Assembly (NCBI GenBank): GCA_949126835.1
Contig: OX421497.1
Span: 12,123,132 to 12,187,131, forward strand
Length of the DNA stretch: 64,000 nt
From: Anisus vortex
Lineage: Eukaryota > Mollusca > Gastropoda > Planorbidae
Direction of reading: 5' to 3'
The notes below the pieces were generated by a model, which saw only the letters and a program-made list of their open reading frames with translations, was not told where the DNA came from and ran no database searches. This document shows, piece by piece, positions 1-11,116 of this stretch. The position numbers and the translations under genes are program-made. Positions within the stretch are counted from its first letter, which is position 1. The number at the start of each line of letters is the position of its first letter.

Positions 1-88
1 GGACCCGGGAAAAAAATCCTAGCCTGCACCAGGATCCGAACCCAGGACTTTCGGTACGCCAGCAGAACGCGTTACCACCGTGCCCCCT
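1..88 (-). mobile_element. SINE-A, tRNA-derived SINE head (cut by window edge)
   Basis: Reverse complement of the tRNA-like head shared by about a dozen copies in this window. It contains the B-box region (a variant of GGTTCGAATCC) and ends near 88 with the complement of the start GCACGGTGG. Only the 5' part of the SINE is inside the window. Some positions differ from the consensus, so it is an old copy. Confidence 0.8.
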
Positions 89-498
89 AAGAATACATAT
101 AATAGGTAGACAATAGACCATCGGTCGAGGTAACAACCAGAAGCTTGGCTAGACTGAACTAGCGTCTAAACCAGGAAACCATATTCTGATAGAACAACGC
201 AGTCTAGAATATTCTGTAGTAAACAAATGTTTACAACCTAAGCTACTAGTTACTTTATATCTATAGTGAAGAGATAAAAGAGTTGCGGTAATTTAACACA
301 TAATATGTTATTCACTCAATTTATTTGGTAACTTCAAACAAAAACAAAAACAACGATCATTAAAAGTAATGAAAAAAATATATGGTAGCGGCATACATGC
401 GAGGGTGGGTGATGGATGGGGGGGGGGAAAGCAATCATTATAAAAATGAAGCTATTACGATAGCGTTTGCAAGGAAAAAACATTCTCTCTATAATGAC
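89..498. other. AT-rich spacer, nothing recognised
   Basis: No coding signal or repeat was recognised. The only notable feature is a short G run near 418-427. Confidence 0.5.
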
Positions 499-690
499 TT
501 TCGGCTCTTACATGCAGGGGCGTATTGATGTAAAGGGTTAGCCACCATAAGGTACGGTCTCCTCATTACATGCACGTGGTGGTTCGCTCACTGTCGTTCT
601 GTAGCACAAAATCCCCCACTATGGCCTGGACATCCAGGCACTTGGGCGGGGTTGAGACGGACTGTTGAGCACATTGCTTCCTCCCTACCG
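499..690 (+). repeat. GC-rich block related to the Helitron cargo
   Basis: This block resembles the GC-rich cargo of the Helitrons at 11043-12956 and 45065-47311. Shared words in the same order include TTCGGCTCTT, TAGCACAAA, CATCCAGG, GAGACGG and ACATTGCTTCCTCCC. The best-matching part is about 575-683 against about 12205-12310. No Helitron ends flank it here, so it looks like an independent copy of the sequence the Helitrons carry. It abuts a minisatellite directly. No protein is suggested. Confidence 0.6.
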
Positions 691-1712
691 AGTCTTAGTG
701 CCTTGATACCCATGGGTAGGCTACATGAGTGCCTTGAGGCCCATGGGTAGGTCTTAGTGCCTTGAGGCCCATGGGTAGGTCTTAGTGCCTTGATGCCCAT
801 GGGTAGGCTACATGAGTGCCTTGAGGCCCATGGGTAGGTCTTAGTGCCTTGAGGCCCATGGGTAGGTCTTAGTGCCTTGAGGCCCATGGGTAGGTCTTAG
901 TGCCTTGATGCCCATGGGTAGGCTACATGAGTGCCTTGAGGCCCATGGGTAGGTCTTAGTGCCTTGACGCCCATGGGTAGGCTACATGAGTGCCATGAGG
1001 CCCATGGGTAGGTCTTAGTGCCTTGAGGCCCATGGGTAGGTCTTAGTGCCTTGATGCCCATGGGTAGGCTACATGAGTGCCTTGAGGCCCATGGGTAGGT
1101 CAGTGCCTTGAGGCCCATGGGTAGGTCTTAGTGCCTTGAGGCCCATGGGCAGGTCTTAGTGCCTTGAGGCCCATGGGTAGGTCTTAGTGCCTTGAGGCCC
1201 ATGGGTAGGCTACATGAGTGCCTTGAGGCCCATGGGTAGGTCTTAGTGCCTTGAGGCCCATGGGTAGGTCTTAGTGCCTTGAGGCCCATGGGTAGGTCTT
1301 AGTGCCTTGATGCCCATGGGTAGGCTACATGAGTGCCTTGAGGCCCATGGGTAGGTCTTAGTGCCTTGAGACCCATGGGTAGGTCTTAGTGCCTTGAGGC
1401 CCATGGGTAGGCTACATGAGTGCCTTGATGCCCATGGGTAGGTCTTAGTGCCTTGAGGCCCATGGGTAGGCTACATGAGTGCCTTGAGGCCCATGGGTAG
1501 GTCTTAGTGCCTTGAGGCCCATGGGTAGGTCTTAGTGCCTTGAGGCCCATGGGTAGGCTACATGAGTGCCTTGATGCCCATGGGTAGGTCTTAGTGCCTT
1601 GAGGCCCATGGGTAGGTCTTAGTGCCTTGAGGCCCATGGGTAGGCTACATGTGCCTTGATGCCCATGGGTAAGTCTTAGTGCCTTGAGGCCCATGGGTAA
1701 ACTACATCAGTG
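691..1712. repeat. 28/31-bp minisatellite
   Basis: About 35 tandem units sharing the core GTGCCTTGAGGCCCATGGGT. Two unit lengths are intermixed: 28 bp with the joint AGGTCTTA and 31 bp with the joint AGGCTACATGA. Each unit contains the palindrome ACCCATGGGT. The last units (from about 1645) are more diverged, as expected at an array edge. Open frames across it on the minus strand (99, 73 and 102 codons) are translated repeat and not genes. Confidence 0.95.
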
Positions 1713-2263
1713 AGTAAAAGATTTAGATACTTCTGTAATAACTTTTCTTCCATCATACTTAAGACTTCCAGAATAATTTGTTCCAAAGTAGTGAATGACT
1801 ATATAATCTTCAATACTATTTTAATTAATGTCTTACGCATAATCCGTTGGTTCTATTTTTATTCCTAAATGCCTTATAATATAATCTCAAAAGATGATTA
1901 GATTGTATAAGGCATTGGTGGTGGTTCTATCATCTATACAGTGTTTGGGGGTAATGTCCATGACTGGCCCTGTTGCTGCTTTGACAATTGACCGCAGTAC
2001 CACCAGAGTTTGGATGGGCTGGAGGGTGGTGGGTGGTGGGGCAGCCTCTACATGTTTTGTCACATTGCTGCTCTTGATTTTTTTGTTTGTTGCTTTCTTA
2101 GAGATAAAAAAGATTTTCGTCAAAGAATATTGTTATAACAACGTCGCACTGCGGCTTCTGTCGCGTTGCTTTCGACCTGTACCTGGATATTTTTATCTTA
2201 AGTATTTCTGTGGTTTATATTATTTGGTTTTGTTTGATTAGTTCCATTAATATGTGCCTATGG
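1713..2263. other. Spacer with an unrecognised 115-codon frame
   Basis: A plus-strand ATG frame at 1894-2241 encodes a hydrophobic, low-complexity peptide with one possible membrane stretch (residues about 52-70). A minus frame overlaps it at 1887-2123. Neither shows a known motif, exon structure or homology I can recognise, so a chance frame is more likely than a gene. Confidence 0.4.
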
Positions 2264-2523
2264 GTGCACGATGACCGAGCGGCAGCGCGTTCGACTGACG
2301 ATCCGAAGGTTCTGGGTTGGAATTCTGGTGCAGGCTAGGATTTTTTTTTCTCGGGACTTAAAGGGTGCCCTTGAGTCTACCCAGCTCTGATGGGTACCTG
2401 ACATTAGTTGGGGTACAGTAATGGCGTTGTGCTGGTTACACATCGTTTGCCGTGGCCACAGAAACCGCTGAACGCTGCTTCACCAGCCCTATGATCAGTT
2501 TGGTACGAAGGGTACTTTACATT
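2264..2523 (+). mobile_element. SINE-A copy
   Basis: A full-length but diverged copy. The tRNA-like head carries an A-box-like GACCGAGCGG and a mutated B box. The shared body follows (CCCAGCTCTGATGGGTAC, then GCCGTGGCCACAGAAAC) and it ends in GGTACTTTAC. A second copy starts 160 bp downstream in the same orientation. Confidence 0.9.
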
Positions 2524-2685
2524 TTTTACGGGTCACACCGGGCGAACAATCTTGATTAATTGTCTTGATTATTGCATTATTTGTAAGTGTCATTCAAATT
2601 GAACTAACGTTTTTTTCTAGCATACCTTTTCAAACCATTATTAGAAATCACTAGAAAAATAAATGTATTGTATTTGCACAATTGT

Positions 2686-2947
2686 GGGGCACGGTAGCCG
2701 AGCGGCAGCGCGTTTGACTTGTGTGCCGAAGGTCCCGGGTTCGAATCCTGGTGCAGGCTAGGATTTTATCCCGGGTCTGGAGGGTGTCCCTGAGTCTACC
2801 CAGCTCTGATGGCTACTTTAGTTGGGGTAAAGTAAGGTCGGCTGTGCATAGTGCTGGTCACAAAATCACCTAGTATGCCGTGGCCACAGAAACTGGTGGA
2901 CGCTGATTCAACCTATGGACCAATTCGGTCCGACGGTACTTTACTTA
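2686..2947 (+). mobile_element. SINE-A copy with intact A and B boxes
   Basis: This is the best-preserved head in the window. The A box TAGCCGAGCGG is at 2695-2705 and the B box GGTTCGAATCC at 2738-2748, the two internal RNA polymerase III promoter elements of a tRNA-derived SINE. The tRNA-unrelated body runs to the terminal GGTACTTTACTT. There is no poly(A) tail, and the element ends on the ACTTTACTT motif seen in other copies. Confidence 0.92.
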
Positions 2948-3199
2948 TTCGCACAAAAATATCTTAAATTGTTTTTTTTTGTTCGAAATCCTTATTCATG
3001 CATGAATTGAAAATGGTTTAAAAATGGTTCTCAACGCATCCCCCCCCCCCCCCCGAGGGGGGTGGGAGAAGCTTTGGGGGGACGCTGACGTTCCCTGGGG
3101 CGATTGGGGGCGGTGTAGGGCAAGTGGGCGGTACAAACGTACCTGATATAATTTGAACACCTCAGCTATTTGAATCGATTAGTTTTTGAATGAAATGTG
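2948..3199. other. Spacer with C16/G-rich tract
   Basis: Contains a run of about 15 C followed by a G-rich stretch (about 3041-3120). No genes were recognised. Confidence 0.5.
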
Positions 3200-4078
3200 T
3201 TATAAACGCTGTTAAATATCTAATCTACTAATATTAATGATTTTTTTTAAATCTCAGTTTTACTGAGATGTTTTTTTTAATGTAATTATGATGTATGTAG
3301 CACAGCATGGACTATTGTTAAGCGGAATAGATACGTAGTAATCATTCGAACTGTGTGGGTAATGTACTGTTTAAAAATATACATAGGCCTATAAATTCTT
3401 TAGTCATATAATATTTATACAATCTTCAAATACTTTTTACAGTTTGATCAGTTATAAATTGTAAGCTTTTATTTTTTTATAAAAGAAAAAAACACATTAG
3501 AAATTTTAGCTCAAATGAAACGGGTTAATTATCCCCCTTTAATAAAAAAACGTTTCCACATTTGATTCATTAGTGATGCCAAACAAGGTCTGTTTTGTAA
3601 TATTACTAATATTACTAATTTTTTTTTCTTTTTATAAATTCAACATTATGGTATTCATAACATGATCTAATTAAAAGAGGATTAAAATAATTTACGTTAA
3701 ACAGTTGTAAATAAACATTTTCTGCATTAATTAAATTGTTTGTCCATTTAAGGAGTTTATATTTTAAACATTAATAATTACAGAAATTACATAATATAGT
3801 GCTATTAAATAAGTCTCGTATATTTATAAATTGATTTCACGGCAAGATATCTCCAGTTTCAATGCAAATCCATTTAAGTGGTCCTTGTAAATGCAATTTC
3901 AACTAACTGAAATGTGTCAAAAACATCGGCTTCAACAGTAAGATTTCCTTATTCAAAACCGGAAAATGTTATTGCAGTTTTTATCAATAAAAAACACTTC
4001 TTGGAGTTCTCTCGCGTGCCATTGAAAATCGCTCCGCGCACCAAGTTTGGCACGCGTGCCTTTGGTTGCCAACCCCTG
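3200..4078 (+). mobile_element. Buster-like hAT, 5'-truncated, non-autonomous
   Basis: Homologous to the 3' half of the element at 6492-8971. Shared stretches include AACTGAGATG-like sequence near 3256, TTAACGTAAA-like sequence near 3695-3705, and the terminal region GTTTGGCACGCGTGCC followed by GGTTGCCAACCCCTG, which is the 3' terminal inverted repeat. The 8 bp beyond the end, ATTTAGAG, have TA in the centre. No 5' end was found, so the left limit is approximate. It contains no transposase. Confidence 0.8.
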
Positions 4079-5376
4079 ATTTAGAGTACATTGTGAGATT
4101 TTCTAAAGAAATCACAATTTTCTTTATAAGTGGATGAGTCCACGCTACCAGACAATCAAGCTTTACTTTTAGCTTACGTTTATTTGAATTTTTTAAAAAG
4201 AAAATTTTCTCATTTGGACAAAAATACATAAATATATAAATCTTTTTGACAAATTGTACTAGAAGACTTTTTAGTGCAAAAGAAATTCCTCAAGTGGCGA
4301 TGGTATGGCGTGTCGTGGATTGATGTTGTAGTTTTAAAAAAAAGTAGCATGTTCCAGATTTCTTGGCTGTCTATTGTGTAACAACATTTAGTTACTAAAA
4401 GTCTAGGTGATTGTCTGTATCGTTCACTACAATATTACAGCAGTTCACAAATCCATTCAATTTTTAGACAGCTTTGCATTGATAACTTAAATAATTTATT
4501 ATTATTATTATTAATAACTGTATTAGGCCAACTATTATTGTCTCGAAATATTTTTTTTATGTTTACCAATTTTATAATTTTCTTGTTATGTCTTTCTCTA
4601 TGCCTCTATTACCTATTTATTGTTCTTAATGTTTGTACTATGTGGTAAAGTAAATATTGTTCATTGTTCATTGACGAGGACTACAAGCGATGGTTACTGT
4701 ACACAGAGGTGGGTTGGTTAGCAAAAGATGACCGTTTAAATATAATATATGAGACTTGGATTCGGTGCTAGAGTTTTTGAAAATCAATAAGTTTCTCTAG
4801 CTGTGTGAGTTTCGGTAACAATTTTATATTGCATTGTTATCAACATCTTTTGTGGAAACTGGATTTTATGCTAGATCTAATACCATTTGGTTGTCAAACA
4901 AGAAAAACAAGACGAGCTGGAAATAGTAAAGCGAGGAGACCTAAGGCTTTTGCAACGAAAATTGAAATAAATATAGACAAACTACTGGTAACACACCAGG
5001 CAAACGATTCACATTAATATTGATTTTTTTAAGCCTCTTGCTTAGGTAATTTTTTTATTTATTAATTCTTACAATAGTTATCAGTTGTTTTTTAAAACAA
5101 TAAATAAGCACACAAATATAGTCGGCCTAAAAAAAATTGCAAAAACTATATTGACCCTTTAACTTCCAGAGGGTTGAGGAGAGTGGGCGCTAAGAAAAAG
5201 TTGGGGGAGGGGGGGTGAGCGAAAATAAAATTGTAATAGGGGGCGATGGACCGAAAAAGGTTGAGAAACTATCGTTTAAACCGTTCATAGCGTTGAATTC
5301 CGAATAGACTATTCTTTTACACACAATTCGACATTTTACTACCAAAATTTTTTTTTTATTATTGACGCTCACCCGT
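4079..5376. other. AT-rich spacer, nothing recognised
   Basis: A short ATT microsatellite lies near 4498-4515. Small frames such as 4805-5017 show no recognisable motif. A purine-rich stretch with G runs occupies about 5170-5260. Confidence 0.45.
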
Positions 5377-5458
5377 GGTTCGAGTCTAGTCTTGCATCTT
5401 TATTAATGTTTTAAATGATGTTAAGTTACTGGTTATCCTGGTTTGTTCAGGCAACCCG
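5377..5458 (+). repeat. 80-bp dispersed repeat R80, copy 1
   Basis: Nearly identical to 44419-44499. Both contain TCTTGCATCTTTATTAATG, then TTAAGTT, then CCTGGTTTGTTCA. The family is unknown. In the other copy it abuts the 5' break of a LINE relic, so it may be part of a larger unrecognised element. Confidence 0.75.
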
Positions 5459-6079
5459 TCTGGGAAGTTATAGTCAATACAATATTTCAACTGCTACTTA
5501 TTAATGCTTCAACTTTTCAACAGAGGTTTTACTCGTAAACATACTGTAAGCCTACACGACTATGTCAGTAAAAATGTAACTACTTAACGTCAGGACTATA
5601 AAAAAAACTCAATGATAGTTGTTCTAAGTTCTAGAGTTTGATTTAATAGAAGTAAGACTGTTTCGTTGTGGCAAGGAGGAATCCCCCACTTTTCCATTAT
5701 GACATCAGACAATGTCAATTCTGGTGATCGATGTCCTGATGGCTCACCAACATTTCGAGACGATTCACCAGACGATGATTAATTACAGCCCTAGACTTCA
5801 AGACAGACGAGGCAGCATGATGGGGAGGGGGGGGGGAGGGTGAGTCGAGCATTGACATTTCCCGGGCGAATATTTAGCCAGGAATTCGACGAAAGCAAAA
5901 ACAAGGACGAATATTGAAAAAATGACGAATTTTCACATGCATGAATATTGCAATTTGGCTGTATTGAAGTAAATTGCTACTTGCAGCGTAAAAGTCTATT
6001 TTATGTGATTACATTTTAAATTAACAGGTGTCCTTCAACGAGGAATCACCGCACTGAGACCTTGTATTTAAGTTGGTCA
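5459..6079. other. Spacer, nothing recognised
   Basis: Contains a G-rich run near 5820-5840. No coding signal. Confidence 0.4.
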
Positions 6080-6310
6080 TGGCTTGCTGTAAAACATGCA
6101 TACAGCCAGGCCCCACGAGAGGTGGGTACAGCCGGTACGCCGTGCCGGAGCCCATAAGAGTTTAGGGGGCCCATGAATATTAAAATAAAATAATAATTTG
6201 GAAATTACGCAAGTATTTTTTAATTGTTGCTATTAAGCTAAGAGGAGATGCCACAAAACCTCCTACAATCTCACGTGGCGCTGGGGGCCCTTAAATTTTG
6301 GTATTCTTTG
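6080..6310. mobile_element. Possible DNA-transposon remnant
   Basis: Two GGGGGCCC-like motifs (about 6163-6172 and 6284-6291) and a GC-rich flank, GGTACGCCGTGCCGGAGCCC, stand out from the AT-rich surroundings. The layout resembles the edge of a TIR element, but no paired inverted repeat or target duplication could be defined. Confidence 0.3.
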
Positions 6311-6491
6311 AATGTGTACTTGAACATTTTGTTTAATATACAAAGAAGCCTCTAGTTGTAATATAGGGCCTAATTTTTTTTGAAAGCTTTTAGGATCTCT
6401 CTTAAATTATTTTTCTCCAGAGACACTTGCAAATATAGACCAATGTGCCTCACAAGCTTACAGTTCTCCCTGTTAGCTTAGTAGCCTAGGC

Positions 6492-8971
6492 CAGGGGACG
6501 GCAACCTTTTGCTAATAGTGTGCCAAACTGGGATTTCTAGACCATTCAGCTTGCCAACAGCTTAAAAAAGTCAATCTGCTCCATTATACTTTTTAAAATC
6601 ATTTTTATAGGACAATTAATTTTACTCCTCAAGACAAAGGCCAGTAGCAAAAGAGATTATTTAAAGAGAAAATGAACGTATTTGTGATTAACATCCTTTA
6701 TATTTATTTCCCTTTATATCAAATGCAATACTTTATTACTAAATTTTCCCATTTATGGTAATTATTGTCGAAACATTATCATTTGTTAGTCGAGATGGAA
6801 TCTAACACATGATAATATTATTTAACTGAGATGTCCTTTAATGTGTTTTAATTGTCAACAAGAAGAAGTGTCATCGATCGTTGAGCGGAAAAGATAAATA
6901 GTAATCATACAAACTGTGTAGTTAACATAATGTATAAAATTTACATATAGCCTACATTATACATTCTTTAGTCCTATAATATTCACATAATTTACAAATA
7001 CTTTTTTACAGTTTGATCATTTATAAGTTGTAAAATGTAAGCCATTTATTATTTTATAAAAGAAACATATTAGAAACATTAGCGCAAATAATAATAAATG
7101 TTTGATAAAACGGTTTAATTACCTCCCTTTAAGTAAAAAAAAAGTATCAGTATTTAATAATAATAATAATAATAATAATAATATTTGTATAGCGCTGCCA
7201 ACAAACATAATGTAAGCTCAGAGCGCGTTTAACATACAACTAAGAATACGGATATTACCCTAGGCCATGTGACAGAGCTAAATTGATGATTAAAAAAGAC
7301 AAAACAAATAAATGTAGTATTAACCGACCCAACCCATAAATAAGACAGTAAGTTTCTAAAGCATGTTAAATGTTATCTAAGGTAAATGTTGAAATAATGA
7401 GTTTTTAAGTTCTGTTTGAAAGTAACAGTAGAGCTTGTTCGCCTCAGTTTATTGGGAAGTTGATTCCACACCTTCGGACCGAATACTGAGAAGGCTCTAA
7501 GGCCAACGGTCGTCAGAGAGAAACGGGGCTCTTCCAGAAGCGATGAGTTTGCAGAACGAAGTGTTCTTTGCGGGACATAAGGTGTGATTAGTGCCTTGAG
7601 ATAGGACGGAAACTTGTTGTTAAAATGCACTGATGGCAAAGTAGCGCTACTTTATACTCAATTCTGGCTTTCACGGGGAGCCAGTGGAGCGAGCGTAGAA
7701 GGGCAGTTCCCGAGTCTCTTTTAGACCTGCACATAACCAAACGTGCAGTACTGTTCTGTATTCGCTGTAGCCTGGCGATTTTGTCCTCGGGCAGGCCGGC
7801 TAGCAGGGCGTTACAATAGTCGATACGCGAAAGTATCAGAGCGACTGCCAGTGTCTTTGCAGAATCATTGGACAAATAGGGTCGTATTTGGCCGAGTCTA
7901 CGCAACTGTAGATATAGACCAAATAGATTAAATAGTGATGCCAAACAAGTTCTGTTTTGTAATAAAGCTAATATTAATAACTAATTATTATTATTTTATA
8001 TAAATCCAACATTATGGTCTTCATTAGAAGCTTTGATTATTAAAGAATTAAAATTAATTTACGTTAAACAGTTGTAAATAAACATTTCCTGAATTTATTG
8101 TTTATCTATTCATGGAGTTTACCTTTTTTAACATTAATAATTACAGAAATTACATAATATAGTTCAATTAAAAGGGTATCTTAAATTTAATAGTTTAGTA
8201 ATACAATTGCATTTGTTTTAGAATTAAAGACGATGAGCATTATAAACTCTTTTAAAGGTAATCAGTCTGTATCAATTAATGAGTCTTGAATGCTCTTTGC
8301 TAATTGTATAATGTCAGATAGGGCCTACATATTTAGTCACATCTGAGTGGTCAAGTGTAGGTGACCTCTTAGTATGCTTAAAACTGTTTTCATGTGCGAT
8401 AAAATCTGTTCACAAGTGTAAGCTGAAACAAAAGCTGAAAGTAGAAGAGCGAATGGGTAGCAGTTGAGAATAGCAGACGACTTTCATAAGCATCTTCCTT
8501 CCAGATTTTTTTCCACAAATGGTTACATTTGGCTTCCCAAATGCTTAAAATTCAACTTGCTGCATTAAAAAAAAATATCTACATCTAGGAAGGTTGTAGT
8601 AAGATTAACCCAGTTAGGCTTGATGTGGTATAAAAAATGGTTAGGTAACTCCGCTTTGAGTGTTTCTAAGTACATCTGAAAAAGCCCAATTATCTATCTT
8701 AATATTTGCCCTAATATAGGGATGATTTTACGCCAAGATATGTTCAATTTCAATGCTTATCCATTCCAGTAGTCCTTGTAAATGAAAGTTAGTCACTGAA
8801 ATTTGTCGCTATGTCAGAAACATCGGCTTCAACAGTCAGTTTTCCTCATTTAGAACCGGAAAATGTTGTTTTTTCATTAATAAAAAACACCTTTTGGAGG
8901 TCTCTCGCCTGCCATTGAAAATCGCTCTGTGTGCCAAGTTTGGCACGCGTGTCCTAGGTTGCCGACCCCTG
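6492..8971 (+). mobile_element. Buster-like hAT element A (non-autonomous) with perfect 8-bp target duplication
   Basis: The terminal inverted repeats read CAGGGGACGGCAACC at the left and GGTTGCCGACCCCTG at the right. The 8-bp duplication GCCTAGGC is identical at 6484-6491 and 8972-8979. Subterminal sequence includes GTGCCAAACTGGGATTTCT at the left and GTGCCAAGTTTGGCACGCG at the right. An 8-bp duplication with TIRs starting CAGGGGTCGGCAAC-like is typical of hAT transposons, and the central TA of the duplication is the Buster-type preference. About 1.7 kb remain after removing the nested LINE (7155-7925). No transposase frame is present, so the element is non-autonomous. Copies at about 3200, 9927, 20719, 55835 and 62588 belong to the same family. 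Confidence 0.93.
7155..7925 (-). pseudogene. Non-LTR retrotransposon 3' end (reverse transcriptase C-terminus), nested in hAT A
   Basis: The minus strand encodes the C-terminal part of a LINE reverse transcriptase protein in two frames. The first (about 7640-7925) includes LSRIDYCNALLAGLPEDK and LLRSLHWLPVKARIEYKVAL. The second (about 7376-7639) includes FGPKVWNQLPNKLRRTSS. A frameshift near 7635 joins what was one reading frame. These motifs follow the catalytic domain in CR1/L2/Jockey-type LINEs. The 3' end carries GCGCT near 7190 and an (ATT)n tail, seen here as AAT repeats at 7155-7182. The 5' end is truncated, as usual for LINEs. Comparison with other hAT copies places the insertion between CATTT and GATTAAATAG. 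It is inactive. Confidence 0.9.
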
Positions 8972-8979
8972 GCCTAGGC

Positions 8980-9918
8980 CTTATAAATATTCTATTTCGC
9001 GGCATACTGGTACGGCAGTCAAAGCCAGTTAGTCGATCCTTTTACACTTTTAACGATTTTCTGTGCGTTATACAAGAGGGGCGGTTGAAGGTATCATAGT
9101 TTTAGACAAATGTATTGAAAATGTAAAACAATTCTTTTTTTTCATTTAACAAAATATATTTTGGGAAGAGTCTGTACAAAAAAATATGAGTCAACTGTAT
9201 TGCCACAGCAGATCTAACCTCACATTTGACTACACAACCTACATTACCTTTTATAAAGATTCCTGATTTTTCAAAGGTATCTAATACAAATAACCATCTA
9301 GATATGACTAGTGTTAGAAAAAAAAAATTGTGTGTGTGGCGGGGGGGGGGGGAGGGGGCCCAGTAAAGATCTCGTACCGCCATCTTTTTTTTCTCTCGAG
9401 GGCCCTGCATACAGCATAACTTCACTTATGGTCTTTTAAAACCATTTCAGGAATTCAAACGATGGTGGCCCATTTAAAGATAATATCAAAGATCAGGCTA
9501 TAATCTCTCGGTTACTAATAGCTAGCCTCGCTCATCCAGACATTTAACTGTTAACTCTGATGTTGCGCGTAGTGCGACGATTAAATACCCCAAGAGATCA
9601 ATTTACAGTGGGTGCCACGTTCCTTCTAAAACTGGCGAGCCGGTTGCAAAACATGAACCATGAATCAAACACATGTACCGCTGAATTGTACTTGTTATTA
9701 AGAAGTTTTCCTACATTTAAATTCAATATATAGGATTTGACTGTCAAGATTTCTTTAATGTATCTATTATATGTGGGTTTGGGAGGGGGGGGAGGTTTGG
9801 TATGTATAAGTGTGTGTTTATAGTTCGTGAATGTGTTAATGTGATAAATCGATTACTAAAAAAATTATAATTTTAACGATTTCAATGCAACCGGTAAAAT
9901 AAATGTCAAGATAATATC
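8980..9918. other. Spacer, nothing recognised
   Basis: Contains a G-rich run near 9340-9358 and a G run near 9780-9792. The minus-strand frame at 9102-9425 is low complexity with no recognisable domain. Confidence 0.45.
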
Positions 9919-11042
9919 ATCTAGACAAGGGGTAGACAACCTTTTGCTAATAGTGTGCCATACTAGGATTTCTAAATCATCCAACAGCCTGAAATTTAAG
10001 CTGCTCTACTATATTTTTTTATATAAGACAATTTTGTTAGCGCCGTAGCAAGACCAGTGCCAAAAGCAATGGAGCTTCATATAGAAAATCGTTAAAGCGT
10101 TTTAAATTTCATTAAAAATTAACGAGTTTGTGATAATATTCTCTTTTATATATTGTTTTTTTTTCTTTGCTTTAAGTACACTGGCAGTGTTGACTAGTGT
10201 TGAGGTCTTTAGTAAAAAAAAATATAATAGAACATTTAATATACAAATTTTACATTAAAGGTTTGAGTCTAGTCTAAGTCTAATAAGTTTAAAGTAATTG
10301 ACAATAAATAATGTTTAACACCATCTATTAGTTCTTTATAATAATATTTTGATCTCAGCCTAGCTGTGCATTTCGTTATATATTTAGCATCATTAATGTC
10401 AAACAAACAATAGTCATAAAACATAGTAATTGATAAAGTATAATCACACAAACTGGGTAGTTAATGTTATTTTTTTATAAATGTACATATAACATATTTA
10501 ATTATATAATATTTATATAATTGTGAACTACCTATCTTATAGAAACCTACAGTTTAGTTTGAAATTTTAAAGTTTTATGTTGTAGGTTATTAATTTTTTG
10601 AAAACAAAAATTGAAACATTAACATTTTTGAACGCAAGGAAAATAATCTCCCTTAAAATAAAATTTCCCACATTAATTTTTATTTTTAGTGATGCCAAAC
10701 AAGTTATGTTTTGTGATATAACTAATTTTCCTTTTTTTTTTTGGTAAAAAATTCCAGTATTATGGTATTCATTTCAAGTTGTACTTAGAGGTATAGCATT
10801 AATTTACGTTAAACGGTGGTGACTATATATTTCCTGCTTAAATTTATTTGTCCATTTAATAGAGATGTAGCATATGAAGTAATGAGGTGATTTTGGCTAA
10901 GACAGTTGCATTTATATTATGTTATGGTTTATGACGATTAAACTTGTTATCTTCAACACGGTAGTCTTATCAAGTGTACAATGAGTTGTGTTGCTACTAA
11001 TTGAGTTATGATATACGATCTCTTATTTACAATTTATGAACA

Positions 11043-11083
11043 TCAACATATATAATTACCGTGAGTTTGTTTATATGTTTGTT

Positions 11084-11116
<33 letters not shown>

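Noticed and set aside
1894..2241. 115-codon plus-strand frame as a small membrane protein
   Set aside because: No recognisable motif, overlapped by an equally open minus frame, and no splice or promoter context; left as unrecognised spacer.
2686..2947. Functional tRNA gene (A and B boxes present)
   Set aside because: The tRNA-like head continues into a body repeated in about a dozen copies; it cannot be read as a free tRNA with a normal acceptor stem and terminator.
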